Shown: positions 33,710-46,000, counted from the first letter of the stretch. The stretch: DNA of 64,000 bases from Galbula dea (GCA_013399015.1 VWZX01009100.1:496001-560000); one strand, 5' to 3'. Notes: generated by a model not told the origin, from the letters alone. Numbers and translations: made by a program.

Positions 33710-35340
33710 CACCCAAAGGGTGTCCTGAGCCCAGAGACCCAACACTGCAACTGCAACTCATCACCTCGGCGAGTGCTGTGTAAAATGGTCAGGCAGCGTA
33801 GCAGGGAGAAGGGAGAGGAGAGGGGGAGTCACTTGTGAAAACCACAAGTATTCTCAATTCTCCTTCTCCTGGAAAAAAATCTAAACAAAGTCTGGTGAAA
33901 CAGAGCCACCTGGGGATCCTCTGGGCCAGTAAGCAGGGTGAGGACAGTCGTGCCAGGCAGGAGGCAAGCGTCTCCTACCCAGGGGCTGCTCGGCCACTGT
34001 CCAGCCAAGCAGTGCTCCTGAACTAAGTCCCTGCATGAGGCTCACCTTCCCACCTGGTGCAATGGCAAAACATAACCAGCAACATCCCAACTTCCCTGCT
34101 GGACTCTAACCATGCCACCACGTCTGACCTGCACTGTCACCCAGTACTGCTTTCAAAATCCTGCCTGTCTGCACTTCACTCGGCCCCAACACAGACACCA
34201 GAACAGCCAACACCACCCACAGTCCTCACCAGAGCCTGCCCTGGTCCTTAGACCCGAGTCAGACACTACAACACCTTCCAGGGAATATCCTGCTCTGGGA
34301 AGCGATGGACAGCACCAGAAATATTTGTACTGGTTCACCTCTGGCTTTGTTAATAGCTCAATTTGAACTCGAAGTTTTCTTCCAGGTGCAAGGTTGCTGA
34401 CAGGTCCTGTAAGTTCACTGCTCCTCATGTCACCCATTTTCACTTCTCCTATGAACTTAATATTTAAGCCATGGGAGTTCTGCTCACCACCACTGTTCCC
34501 TAGAGAGTGGCCAGAGCTATAGCTTCAGCTCCTTACAAGTGGGAACAAACACTGTAATATGGAGGTGTCACTGTGCCCAGGCAGCCACACAGACCCTCTA
34601 AACATACCTGTTCTTCCACATGCACCCAGCTGAGCATGTTCACACATCACTATACCAATGTTTCCCACCCCTCCCACCCCAGCACGCACACACAACATGC
34701 ATATGCACTCCAACCAAGAAAATGATACTCTCTGCTCACTCACATTCAAATACACACATCTCCATACACCATGACACACATGAACCCACACACACAACCT
34801 AAACACACCCGGAGGATCCCCTCTGCAGACTTCCCACTGTCCCTCCCACTCCTCCTTGCAGGAACAACTCGCCAAGGTGTTTTTTCAGGTGAAGTCCACG
34901 CCCTGCAGCTGACGCAATGTCAAGGCCTGATTTCCTATCTCAGCCATCTCCAGTCACAGGATCAGGTTTTTATTTCCCCATACTCCCTCCTTTGCCTCTT
35001 ACCCAAGAAAAGTTTGTTGTTTCCTCTCTCAAGAGGCTGTGGAGCTTTCTGCTCCTTGGAGGACCCTTGTGCCCCCTGTTAGGGCAGCATCTCCCCTTTT
35101 CCCCCCATCCCTTCCAGGGTATGGATCCGCTCTGAGGAAAAGCTGCCTCGGACTGTGCTGTGGCACGAAGTGGCTCTAGGACCCTCTGGTCCCCAGGAGC
35201 ACTCGAGGGAAGGCAGCACCCCTCATCCTGCTCTGAACTGCCCTGCCCCCCCCAGCTGTTCCCACCTGCCCTTGCGCAGCAGGTGAAGGGATCTCTCCTT
35301 GTCCCTTCCCACCCTCCCAGAGGCATTGGGAGGGCTCAGT
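33710..35340. other. Unique non-coding sequence with CA-rich stretch
   Basis: About 1.6 kb of ordinary DNA. A loose CA/CAC-rich stretch at 34620-34805 is decayed simple sequence. Open frames on both strands show no domain. Confidence 0.45.
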
Positions 35341-35440
35341 AATTAATGTTTGCCAGGTGCTCAGAGATCCTCAGATGAAAAGTGCAATGGGAGGGGGAAG
35401 GATGATTAATTTATTATTATTATTACAGTTTAATGCCTTC
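35341..35440 (+). repeat. Ancient LINE/SINE tail-like fragment with (ATT)n
   Basis: GTGCTCAGAGATCCTCAGATGAAAAGTGCAATGG followed by (TTA/ATT) units resembles the 3' tail of old CR1/L3-type elements (a CTTTGAGATCCTCAGATGAAAGGCGCTATA-like tail with an ATT repeat). The exact family is uncertain. Confidence 0.4.
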
Positions 35441-37685
35441 CCCGCAGACGGTGTGCCAGGACTGAGCAGGGGGTGAGTCACACTGATATGTGGGACATTC
35501 CCTTTTTTCTGTCTCTTCTACCTTTGTTGGGTTTTTTTAATGCTTAGCCCATTTTCTTGGCAGTTTCTCCCTCCTTAGCTGGAGCTGACCCCGGGGCCTG
35601 TGGGCTCAGGGTGCTGGCTCTCAGATTGCAGGTTGGAGATCTGGCAGAGGTGTGCTCCTCCTCCTGCTCCGGCTCCCTCTCAGGGAGTCTATTAGGCAAA
35701 TGCTCTTGCCCTATTTCTGTAATTTTGTTTGATTTCTGTTTCGTCAAGGGAGGTGCCTGGAGGCCTCAGGGCCTGGGCGGCAGGAGCAGACAATCCATGC
35801 TTTCTTTCCCTTTCCTTCTCTTTCTCTCCTTCGTTCTCAGTTCAGTTTCAATCACATTACTGGCACATGGTGCCCAGAAAGCACTGCCAAAGCTGCTGTG
35901 CCGAGACTCGTGTGCCGGGTGGGGCTCTGCCAGCATCACTGCTGCAATTTACTAGTCCTTGGTGTTGTTACTCAAACAGTTTGACACCAGCTCCCCACCA
36001 TGTGGCTGCTGCTCTTCCAGACACTCCACAACTTCCAGCATCTGCTGGAAGCCAAGTGCTGCTCATCTCTTGACCACTGCCCAGGGGGAATGATTGTAGG
36101 AGGAGCAGGCCACAGAGCAGAGAAAGTACACTGCACATCCTTGTGCTCCACAGGGGCCCAGAAGACTTAGGGGGAAGGAGTGGCAGGGGTTTGAACGCAC
36201 TAACAATTAGTTACAATTTACTACAGCGATTAAAAGCGCAGCCTGGGGATTTCAAGGCGAGGAGGCAAGGGGATAGTCCTACCCAGGCCGTCCAACAGGG
36301 AAGGTGCCTGGCACTGAAGAGCAGGTGCTCTGCCTGCAAAACCAGCAAATGCCACCTTCAGCCAGTCCAGCACCGCCCCCACGAAGCCCCTGACCCCCAG
36401 CTCGGCCACACAAGGCACCAGGATAGCCTCTGGAGGCACCAGGAAACCACTGCCCAAGGGCAGGTCTCAGGCTGGGCAAGACCCATTCCTGCAGAGCATG
36501 GGGCAAGCACAAACAAAAAGGTGATTCCTGTCCAGGGGAGCTGCAAGCTAGCTTGTGTCTCTGCACAGACACGCTTGGATGCACGCAGAAAGGCAAGCAC
36601 ATGCCATGTGTACATACACACACGTTCACACACAAATGGAGGTCCTGTGTATGGCACACTAGCGTGATGTGGGCACCCAGGACAGGGCTGGATTGTCATG
36701 GATGTCTCAGCAGAGACTGTCCTGCTCCAGACTGATGTGGAAAGCCTGATGCCATGGACTCTGGGTAGAGAGGAGCTGCTACCCCACCTGCTCCCCAGGT
36801 TAGTGACTTGTATCCCCAACAACAGTGTCCTGAAATGGGCTGGGTCACACCAGCAGATGGAGAAGGGTTTTCAACGTGCAGCTCAGCGAGCAACAGAGAT
36901 GGGATGGGCAGAGAGACAGGCTGGATTTTACAGGAGTGCAGTAAGGATGGTCTCCATGAATTCACTCTGGATTTGACCTGGCTCAGGCAGGAGCGAGTGG
37001 CAGGAGGGAGGGAAGGCAGAGAGCCTGGCACGTTACCCAATTTGCTCTACCTGCCTCATCACACACAGAAGCTTCCATGTACAGAGGGATGTTGGGGACT
37101 GTCCCCGACAGAGCAGGCAGGATGGACACCCACTCATCACGAGTGACAGCAGGAAAGTGAGGGCAGACGATAGAGAAGGCTAAGAAATGGGCACCAAGAG
37201 CAGAGAGAGGAGACCCTGGACTGCACTCACTGGGGCCCAACTGTGACCCCTCCTCTGGGATGTGATAGCAGCATTCCCACCACAACCACAGGGTGGGGAG
37301 GCAAAGTGTCCCCTCGTGAAGGAGACGCAGTGACAAAGGCACGCAGAGAGATGCCCATGATGCAGCACGCGTGCGTCCGCGTGGGCTGGTCCTGCTTGTG
37401 CAACGAGGCTGCCTGAGCACGGCTGCTGCTGACACAGGGGATATGAGAGCAGGCACGCGAGCGACTCCGAGCCAGCCTGGGTACAACGCCGATGGGCACA
37501 GCCCCGGCAGGGACGCGTGTGCCCATGCAGGAGGATACATGTGCAGCCAAGTGGCACACAGAGACCAGCGTGAAGAGGCGGCAGAGACCCCAGAGGAAGC
37601 GTGGCTGCGTCCCCTGGGGAGCCCTGGCAGTGGGCCGGAGGGGTGCGGGGAGCAGCGGCGGGCGGTAAGTGTGAGGCAGACGCAG
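35441..37685. other. Unique non-coding sequence
   Basis: About 2.2 kb. A small homeodomain-like patch at 36195-36240 (ACAATTAGTTACAATTTAC, GCGATTAAAAGCGC) may belong to a CNE. The last 300 bases (37360-37680) are CpG-richer and end at a donor-like GGCG|GTAAGTGTG at 37666, noted in the findings. No gene recognised. Confidence 0.4.
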
Positions 37686-37689
37686 CGAT

Positions 37690-38070
37690 TGCATTACTGA
37701 AGGAGCCCAGGCTGGCAGTGCCGAGCTATCGTCCCTGTAATCCTGTTAGCCAGCAATCTCCATTCCGAAAGAGCTTCATTTCTTTGTGAATATTTGTAAA
37801 CTAGATATCTAATGGAAAATTATAGGAAAATTATAGTGAAATTCATGACGAAGAAATCCGATTAGCCCTAATTCAATTATGCCATCTTAGCCCACACAGC
37901 ACATTTCCCATTTTTTTCCCATAAATACCAATGCCAGGGGTCCGGGTAATCAAATAAAATTGAAAATCATCTTCCCATTAAATTCAATTAGCTGCAATTT
38001 CTAAAGCCTATCAGAGATTTTAATTACTAAATTATAAAATTCTCCAATGCTAAATTGAAACTAAAAAAAT
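37690..38070. promoter_or_regulatory. Strong candidate CNE/enhancer
   Basis: About 380 bases of uninterrupted, complex, AT-rich sequence with very high density of homeodomain and related words: TAATCC (37739), CTAGATATCTAATGG, GATTAGCCCTAATTCAATTATG, GGGTAATCAAATAAAATTG, CCCATTAAATTCAATTAGCTGC and TTTTAATTACTAAATTATAAAATTC. No simple repeat, no transposon and no credible open frame. This is the classic texture of an ultraconserved-type developmental enhancer. Conservation itself could not be tested. Confidence 0.6.
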
Positions 38071-39095
38071 TGCACATCCTTGTATTTCAGAAGAAAAAAA
38101 CCTAGCAGAAACCTTGAAAAATACCCTTCTCCTCCCATCAGCACCCACGTGAGCATGGGTCTGGGCAGGCTTCACCAGAGAAATCATTGTGGAGGGACAT
38201 GAACCAGGCCTAGGGAAGAAGGTGCCTGCCTCTGAGGGAAAGAGCTTGGACATCCGCTGAGAGTAAAACCCCAAATCCAGCCGAAATTATAACTCAGTTG
38301 GGCTGGAAGAGGAAAGGGGAGAGGCTACTGATCTCAGCATCTTCACTCCTTTCCCCCAGAGGAGCTCCTTCGTTCTAGCTGGTTCTCTGCACTTCTGTGC
38401 TGCTCTGCCAGTGACTAGTGACAAGCCACCATGCTCCTGTAGCCCGTCTATCAGCTGAGACTCTCTAGGAGCTGAAACGAGTTTTGCCTGCAAATGGGCT
38501 CTGTGAGGCAGTCCCTTGAGTCTCTGTGTGCCAAACCCAGGGCAGCAGAGCTGGTGATGCCCAGAGGGAAGCAGGAGGGCAGATGCTAGCTTTGTGCTTC
38601 CGATAAAGCTTCTTGAATAATAGCCATGCAAGCCCAATCCTGACATTGAATTAAGGGAAGCTGGAGCCCTCAGCAAACTGATTTAGCTTGAAGCGTTACT
38701 CCAGCGAACACGTGGGATGTTCCAGAGCAAGGGGGATGTGATCACCCTTCCGTGATAGCACGGGGAACTCTCTTGAGTTCACAGAGGCACCAGGCAGGCA
38801 AGCCCATCCCTAAACTGTTCTTTATACAACAACCAAACCGAGCAGGCAAATGGGGAACCAACAAAGCCCGTGCCTACAGATGCTCTCTTCCAGTCCTGCT
38901 TCTCCGGGGACCATGATGGTACAGCAACGTGTAGAGGGGCAATTAACTGTGTGAACAGGCAGTGGGAGGAGAAGCAAAGCTCAGCTCTCTGGTTACGATA
39001 CCTGACCCTCCACAAGGCAGAGAGTGAGGATTTTCCAGCACTGCTTTTCTGCCAGAAAGCACTTTTGGATGGTACCCTACAGGGTTTATTCATGC
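38071..39095. other. Unique non-coding sequence
   Basis: About 1 kb of ordinary DNA. A small AT-rich patch at 38610-38700 (TTGAATAATAGCCATGC, GACATTGAATTAAGGG) is weakly CNE-like. No gene or repeat recognised. Confidence 0.4.
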
Positions 39096-39099
39096 ACTA

Positions 39100-39680
39100 A
39101 CATAAACGAAGGCAGTTTCTAAGGCACTTCACAGCTTTAACTAGGTGCTCAGGCTGCCCCCAACCAGGCCGATACTCGGTTTAATTTACTGGGCGCCCGA
39201 AAGTTGCCAACAGGGAGTTGCCCACAAACAGAACAACAACAAAAAAGTTAATGATCTGGGCTTTTTCTTTAATAAATAGGCAAACTGGCTGAGCCGGATT
39301 GTTGGCTGGGATTCGTCTCCCCTTTATCACCCTGGAGCTTCTGTGACACATTCTCCAAATCATCAGCATTTTGCAATTTGAGGTCGTTACCAAATACTAT
39401 TTTTTTGCCAAGGAAGGGAGAAAAATAAATTAATAATTAAGAAGCCCAAGCAGGGAGAGGCTGTGGCTTGGATGGCGCTGCCACCTCCGTGGGGATTGCT
39501 GAGGAACCTGGCGGCCCGCCCAGCGCGCACCTCGGTCGCCGGCTCACCCTGGAATGTGGAGCTGGCACCCAAGTGCTACTTGATTTTACTACGAATTAAT
39601 CAAAGTCTGTTCTGCAAACGTCTAACACTAAATCACCACTGGCTGAGCTTCAAATGCAATTCCCCTGTTGCAGGGATTGG
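39100..39680. promoter_or_regulatory. Strong candidate CNE/enhancer
   Basis: Nearly 600 bases with a regulatory texture in two lobes. The first (39100-39450) has TCGGTTTAATTTACTGGG, AAAGTTAATGATCTGGGC, TTTAATAAATAGG and AAATAAATTAATAATTAAG. The second (39465-39680) has a CpG-rich patch, a TEAD-like GGAATGT near 39551, CTACGAATTAATCAAAG (homeodomain plus TCF-like) and CACTAAATCACC. The two may be one element or two. Confidence 0.55.
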
Positions 39681-42210
39681 GCACTAGGAGATTACCAGCT
39701 CCAGGTGAAAAGCTGAAGGGGGCTTCCTCTCTGCACATCTCCTGGTAATCCAAGGCATCAGCCTCTCCCAGCTGGAAGAAGAATAGATTTCCTGCAACTC
39801 TTCTCCCACTCACAGCAGGTAACCACACAGCCATTCAAGATATGCTGGGATAAATCTGTCTGTGCTGCCTGACTAGAGTGTACTTACACCAGAGAGGAAT
39901 TTGACTTGACTGTGAGCTGAAGCAGACGGCAGAGGTCTGTGCGTGTAGCCCGTACCCCTACGTTCACGTAGCTGAGGATGCACCTACACGCACGAGAACA
40001 CAGAGATGTGAAGCTGCGAGATCCCGTGTGGATATGGCTGTCTGCACATTCTGTGCACAGGTATGTGCACAGCATCATGGCACCCCCTGGGCACGTGGCC
40101 ACCTGTGTGAACGGTGCTGTGCAGTCACACCTTGCGCAGCTGTCCACAGCCAGAGGTACACAGACTTTCTCTGTGGGCATTCTTGCCCTGGCAATGTCTG
40201 CACGCCTTGTTTGTCTCCAAACCTGCAGTACCAAGCGCCCTCCTGGTCCCTGCCAGACCCCCAGAAAGCAATGTGCTGTTGCTGAGTCTCAGGATGGCAA
40301 CAGCACGCCGCTCTGTCCCCACAGTGCTCTGGAGACACAGCAGTGCCCTGAGCCATGGGCGAGCTGTATTCCCCGCTCCACACTCTGCTTGTCTCAGAGC
40401 CCTCTCGTATTTTCAGTGCTCACCAGACCGTGAATTCACCTTCATACCAGTTACAGGGTTATTTAGCTTCTCTTGATGCCAATAACCACCAAACTTTCAC
40501 TGGCAGCTCAGCTTTCTCCGCAGAGACATGACGCGCTCCTCTCTCACCTGCCCACGCTGCCCCCACCCACGCACACCCACAGGGAGCACAGGGACAGGTC
40601 CCCAAGCAGGACACAGGGCCTAGGGACATTGCTCACCTGCCATTGACAGTCTCTTATCCCCACCCACATCTACACTGTGAGGAAGAGCAACACAGCAGAA
40701 GAGTTAAAAACCGGATGGAGAGAGTGCAATAGAGGAGAGGGAGACAGAGAGAAGAGAAAAATGTTGATAAAGCAAAACTGGTACAAACAGAGGAGGAAAA
40801 AAACCCCACTACAACAGAGAAAGGAGCAGGGAGGGAGGCAGGGAGAGTGCAGGGACATACCATGGTTTTCTGCCCCAGCACACCCCACAAAGCAGCACTC
40901 TCCAGCACCTGACACTATAGCTCTCCCTAAAATCTTAGGGATCAACCAGACAGCCCCTGTGCAGCAGCTGGACTGGCTGTGTGTGGGCTGGGACAGTGCC
41001 GAGGAGTAACGAGGACAATCTGCCTGGATGGGAAGCATAAGGCTCCCCAGTGGGGTGCCCAAAGGCTCTGGGAGTGCAGAAAACCCCCAACGAGATGGTG
41101 AAACCTCCATGCAGGGCTCTGCACCAGGAAGGTCAGCAGCCTGTCCCTCCTACTGATCCTGTCACGAGGAAACCCTTTCTGCTCTCCTTCCCTGGCCCAG
41201 AGCCACCTCTGCCACTCTCCCTCCTGCTGGCTCGGAGCCATCTTTGCCTGTTCCCCCTGCTTGCAGACCTGGAAGGCACCTTTTTGCCACCTTTCTCCTC
41301 CGCTGCCACAGCACTCGTCTCTTGGCATCACGTCTTTGGCCCAAGGCCTTGCTGCTCACTCCTGGCCATGTGGGCTTGCTCTCTGCTCTCCTGGGCTTTC
41401 CCATCCTGACTGAACATTTCCCAGCTGAAGCAAGCACTGCAGCGACATTTCACTCTGAAACCAAGCATGTGCTGACAGCGAGTGGCATCCCCAGGAGCTC
41501 CTTCCCGTCCCTTAGGGCTGTGCACGGCCAAACACAGCTGAGGAGGTGCACAAGCCACTGCACAACGTCTGGTGCCTCTTCCCACCCGTGTTGCCCCAAG
41601 CTGTGCCTGCAGCAATCCACCCTTCCCACCGTCCCACCACGGCTGTCCCCACCTCCTGTCCCCTTGGAGCAGCTTGGGCCCCTATCCCAGGGGACAAAAT
41701 CCCTCCTCCTTTGGCCCTGGGATTTAATCTCTGCTGCTGTAATAGAGAGCTCAAAGTAGGCACTTCTGTTAACCTTCCCACGGATCTGGTGCTGGGATAA
41801 AACTCAAACATGACTCCTCCACTCAGTGTGCAACGATACAGCCCTACAAGCACAGTGTGTGCACAGGCACAGGTCTGCACACATTAAACAGAGCTGGGAA
41901 GGGAGCTGGGGGCACGAGTTGTAGGTGTCCTCACCCAACACCAGGGACTGCAATACAGAAGGAACTGCAAGAGCCCAAAGGGACAAGCACAGGAAAGACC
42001 AAAGCAGGAGCTCTGCCACAAGCTCATCACAGCCAACCACTTTCTCCTGTCCTCTAGCTTCCTTGGGACGGTTCCTACCGCTGGAGTTTCTGCTGGATTC
42101 GAGTGGCCAAGGTACATCTAGGGGAACATGGCAGAGCCACCCCCTCACACCCCTCCCGTTGCCTCACCTGCCCCCGGGGAGCACACCCCAGCCTCCTGCT
42201 TTCCCCATAT
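39681..42210. other. Unique non-coding sequence
   Basis: About 2.5 kb of GC-rich ordinary DNA. A purine-rich patch lies at 40720-40860. A short patch at 41725-41775 (GGGATTTAATCTCTGC, GTAATAGAGAGCTCAAAG) is weakly regulatory. Long frames on opposing strands (39978-40433, 41244-41759, 40670-41110) lack domains. Confidence 0.45.
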
Positions 42211-42214
42211 TGCC

Positions 42215-42560
42215 ATCAAAAAAAAAGCTCTGTGCAAACAATAGATCAATAGAGCCCCCGCCTCTTCGGAAGGAAAACAAACACCCGGATCACCGCAAAT
42301 TAGAGAATGTTTCGCTTCACTTCATCCAAACAGGCTGACAATTTTTTTGGGTTGTTGCCACGGCGACAGAATAACACAGCGTTCAGCCTGTTGCAGAACA
42401 ATCAATTAAGTTAATGCCTCGGAGTGCCTGTTTACTCTTCCATTTAGGAGGTGCTGCTCTCCCTCACTCTCTTTCTCTCTTGCTTGTTTTAAATTTATCA
42501 TCCTTTGCTTCCTGCTTCTATTTCTTCTCTATTTAATCTAAAATAAAGTGCCTCCCCTCA
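42215..42560. promoter_or_regulatory. Strong candidate CNE/enhancer with RFX X-box
   Basis: At 42354-42367 there is GTTGCCACGGCGAC, two RFX half sites around a two-base spacer. Around it are AACAATAGATCAATAGAGC (SOX-like), CGCAAATTAGAG, AACAATCAATTAAGTTAATGCC (SOX, TALE and homeodomain words overlapping) and CCTGTTTACTC (forkhead-like). The first 220 bases are uninterrupted and complex; after 42450 the element fades into CT-rich and T-rich DNA with TTAAATTTATC and ATTTAATCTAAAATAAAG. Confidence 0.55.
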
Positions 42561-44015
42561 ACTACCTCCTGGTTGCAAGGAGCCTCACACTTTTGGGAAG
42601 GATCACCTGGAATAAAGTTTTTTCCTTTCTCTGCCTCCTTGCATTTCTCCTTTCTTCCTGGGAAAAAAAAAGAGACTGGAGATTTACCTTTCCCTCTCAG
42701 GATACAGCCCTGTCCCCTCCTCCTGCTGTGCCCGGGGAACTTGCAAAGTTTCTCCAGGCCCCTGGGGCTGAGCGGGACACCTCTGAAGGAGCAGGAGTCA
42801 TTCTGCTTTTAACAAGATGATCTAACTCTTGAGCTAAAGACCTATGAAGTGATCAGAAACCCTTCCACTATTGCTACTTTTTACACTGCAAGCCATAACC
42901 ATAAATCCCCACCGTGTGCTAAATGCTGTTTATAAAGGAGAACTATAAAAGGGCATCACATGGGTCTAGGTCTCATCCTATGGTCCATGGCAAATAAAAC
43001 GTCTAAATATGACCTTAAATGACTTTGGCTTAAGCAAAACTCAACCCAGTGCTCAAAGCATTGTGCTGGTCTGAAGCCTACACTAGGACACTTCAAAGGG
43101 GGCACCATCACCAGCAGACTGGGGCAGAACCACCACGGTAGTCCTTTAAAATAGCTGAACGCCAAAGCATCTCTCAGCTCTATCCCTGACCACTAGCAGG
43201 ATGCTAGACTTGCATGCTCTTGCCACTACTAAACTTGGGTTTATTTCCTGCCTCACAGTCAGTGTGAGCAGTGACACTTGGGTGTGAAGCTTCACTGCCT
43301 GTCTGCAGCCACTTTCCCATCCTTGCTCAGTGAGCAGAGGTAATAGCCCTGGGTCTCCTTACAGCCCTCCTGCAGACACTGCAGCATGTACAGTGCACCA
43401 AAATCAGAGCTCTGCCATCCTGGGGGCAGAAAGAAGGTACCATGGAGTGAAAAGAGTCTATCTCAAGCCTGAAATACAATTCAGAGCTTCTGCCTCCTGA
43501 TCTCTCTACATCCTGCTGCTATCTTCCTCATAAGCACAATATTCCTATGTCTTTATCTTTGAAACCCCAGGAGAAGTGTCCACTTCCTTCACATCCTCAT
43601 ACACTGAAATGAAAGGAAAAGGCAAAGGCAAGCAGAATGTGAAAACATGGAGATTCCATGATACTGTCTTCTCATCCTGCAACCAGCAACAAGTGCCTAA
43701 ATGTAAAGCACACGTTAATTTAGTGTTGAACAGAGGGAACAAAACTGTGGACAGAGCAGAGAGGGGAGAGAGGGGCTGAGAAACGAGGAAAAATGTCAGG
43801 AATAGGATCAAATACAGTTCTCTCTCCTGTGCTGCATGAGCTGGATCCTTTCCAAGGACCTTGTTTTCACCACCATCCTGCTCACCAGGGAGCAGGAGGC
43901 TGGCTCTGTGCATGCTGCAGGATGGCCATGCCAGGCAGGTCCCCACCAGCACGCTCCCTCTCCCCCTCCCCAAGAAGAAGTTGTCAGCAGAACCTGTTGG
44001 AGCAGGGGCTCGTTG
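42561..44015. other. Unique non-coding sequence
   Basis: About 1.5 kb. A patch at 42850-42960 (CACCGTGTGCTAAATGCTGTTTATAAAGG) faintly recalls the 5' part of a MIR element (TGTGCCAGGCACTGTGCTAA), but not convincingly. No gene seen. Confidence 0.4.
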
Positions 44016-44019
44016 ACTG

Positions 44020-44125
44020 CTCCCTGTCCATTACAGCCCAGATTATAAGCATATTGCACAGTGCTCTCTGCACGGTGCTGGGGAAATCCAATACGCTGAA
44101 AGGTTAATGCAATCAATTAGGGTGA
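44020..44125. promoter_or_regulatory. Short candidate CNE
   Basis: CCATTACAGCCCAGATTATAAGC, GAAATCCAATACGC and GGTTAATGCAATCAATTAGGG cluster in about 100 bases, followed at once by a purine tract. Homeodomain/TALE-like word density is high for the length. Confidence 0.4.
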
Positions 44126-44129
44126 CAAG

Positions 44130-44250
44130 GAAGTAGAGTAAAGCCTTCTGAGTAGATGAAAGGGAAAGAGAGATGGAGACAGAGGAAAGCAAAGAGAAGC
44201 AGGGGGGGGAAGGAGCAGAGAAAGATGAGTGGGAGGAGGAGGAAGATGGT
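44130..44250. repeat. Polypurine tract
   Basis: About 120 bases of GA-rich plus-strand sequence, including a G8 run near 44200. Minus-strand Ser/Leu/Phe-rich frames across it are compositional. Confidence 0.85.
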
Positions 44251-45230
44251 ATATAGGGCTTGTGTTGTAGACCGCAGGGTGCTGGTGTGGCCAAGGACAC
44301 TGTCCTGCCCCAGCACAGACAGGATGGCGTGATCAACAGGGGGAAAGCAAGCCATGAATCCCCAAGGCAGCAGGTGGGGCAGGACTCCCCCTTCTTGGCT
44401 TCACCTGCTCTCTCCTGCAGAGTGCAGAACCCTGTCCAGGATGTCCTGCTGCCAGCCTGTTGCTAATACCACTCACTTGGGGGACTGGCAAAACTCTCCC
44501 CGTATCTTCACTGCCCAACTACCCAGAAGGGGTGGAAGCAGCTGCTTGGGTTTAGATCTCCCATGCAAGGCAAAGGACCTCAGCAAGCCACAGGGAAGCA
44601 TAAAGGGAGGAGAAGGAGGGAACAGGAAGGACAGAGAGAACTTCCTCTGGCTGCTCATACACTTTGTGTACAGAGAAAGGTGAGGATGAACACGTGGCAT
44701 CCCTTCGTAAACCTCCTAGCTAGATGCTGGTCATCACCCCTGGCTACTTGCCTGCACCCAACCCAGGGTGTCACAAGGAATTTTTCTTTTGGCCTGTCTG
44801 TGTGGGAGCTCAGCCCAGCCAGTCTTGGGAGCACCTGTAAAAGAGGTGAGATCTCTTCTCTCTTACTCTTCCAGCCTCCTTCCATGTGTGCCTACCTGGG
44901 CTGTCCTGCAAAGCCAGAGGACAAATCCCAACTGCAGCAGGTTCACCTCTGCCTGCAGAGACAGTTTGATGAGGATACTGTGGCACTCAGCCCAACAGCA
45001 CAGCAGCCAGGTCCTAGTGTCATAATGTGCATCCTGCTGCTCCATCCTGCAGGGTATAGGCCTTTCCCTGGAGCATCCAGCTCAGTGGAGAGCCCTGTCC
45101 TTCCCCTCCAGCCCTCCTGATTGCTGTAGGCTGGCTGAGCTCCTGCTCTCTGACCCCCCCAAGCAGCTCAGTACTTCATTAACCTGGGCTGACAGGTCAG
45201 CCAGTGCAGCCCCTTCCTACCACGGCTCCT
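44251..45230. other. Unique non-coding sequence
   Basis: About 1 kb of ordinary DNA. The 185-codon frame at 44563-45120 has no recognisable domain and overlaps frames in other phases. Nothing else recognised. Confidence 0.45.
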
Positions 45231-45234
45231 GCTC

Positions 45235-45335
45235 ACACACAGCTCGGCCTAGGAGAACGTGACACCAGCTCATTAGGACAAATTATTACTCTATAACCCC
45301 TGCTGCAATGTCCCTTAATATGCCTATTTAGCAAG
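45235..45335. promoter_or_regulatory. Short candidate CNE
   Basis: CTCATTAGGACAAATTATTACTC and CCCTTAATATGCCTATTTAGC: homeodomain words and an A/T-rich MEF2-like CTATTTAG. Flanked by GC-rich unique DNA. Confidence 0.35.
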
Positions 45336-46000
45336 AGACAAGTCCTGGTGGGCTCCTCGGCATTAAAACAACCTCACAAATCACCAGAGGTACAAGCATC
45401 GTGATCTCTGCTTCTGGGGGCAGAGGACAGGGCAGCTGTACCCCGCGGGGTGCTGGAGGGGTGCACAGTCCTGGGCTGTTCTGCTGCAGACAAAAGGAAA
45501 GTCTTGGTGTGGCTGTGGAGGATGTTTTTCAGGCAAGGAGTTGCCACCTGACTGTGGCTTACCACGCAGCCAAGCACGTGCCCAAGTTTCAGGACCACGA
45601 GATGATATTCCCTGGTTGAAATCCACCACAAAAGTATTCTGGGATGCTCACGCAAAGTGCTAGCCCTGCTTCACTTAGCCTTAGCCCTGCCTAACTCTGC
45701 CCTCCAGCACAATCATCAGTGTCACCTTCCACAGGAGACCTACAGGATTCAAATGGATCCTCTGTTTCCCTGTGATCTGTGTGAAGCCAGTGCCTGGATT
45801 CACAAAGTGGGCTACAAACCAAGCCTACTGGCTAGCTCCCTGCAGGTTAAGCAGCAAAGCCAGAGAGTCAGTCTGAAACCTGATGCTGTTAGCAGGCACC
45901 TCCCCACTTAAAGCCGTGCTAAACTCTGGGGGAGTAAGGCCATTGCACCTGAAAGCAGGCAGCTTGCCCCTTGTAGGGAGACCAGGACTGCAGCCTGGCT
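45336..46000. other. Unique non-coding sequence
   Basis: Ordinary DNA with no repeat or gene recognised. Confidence 0.4.
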
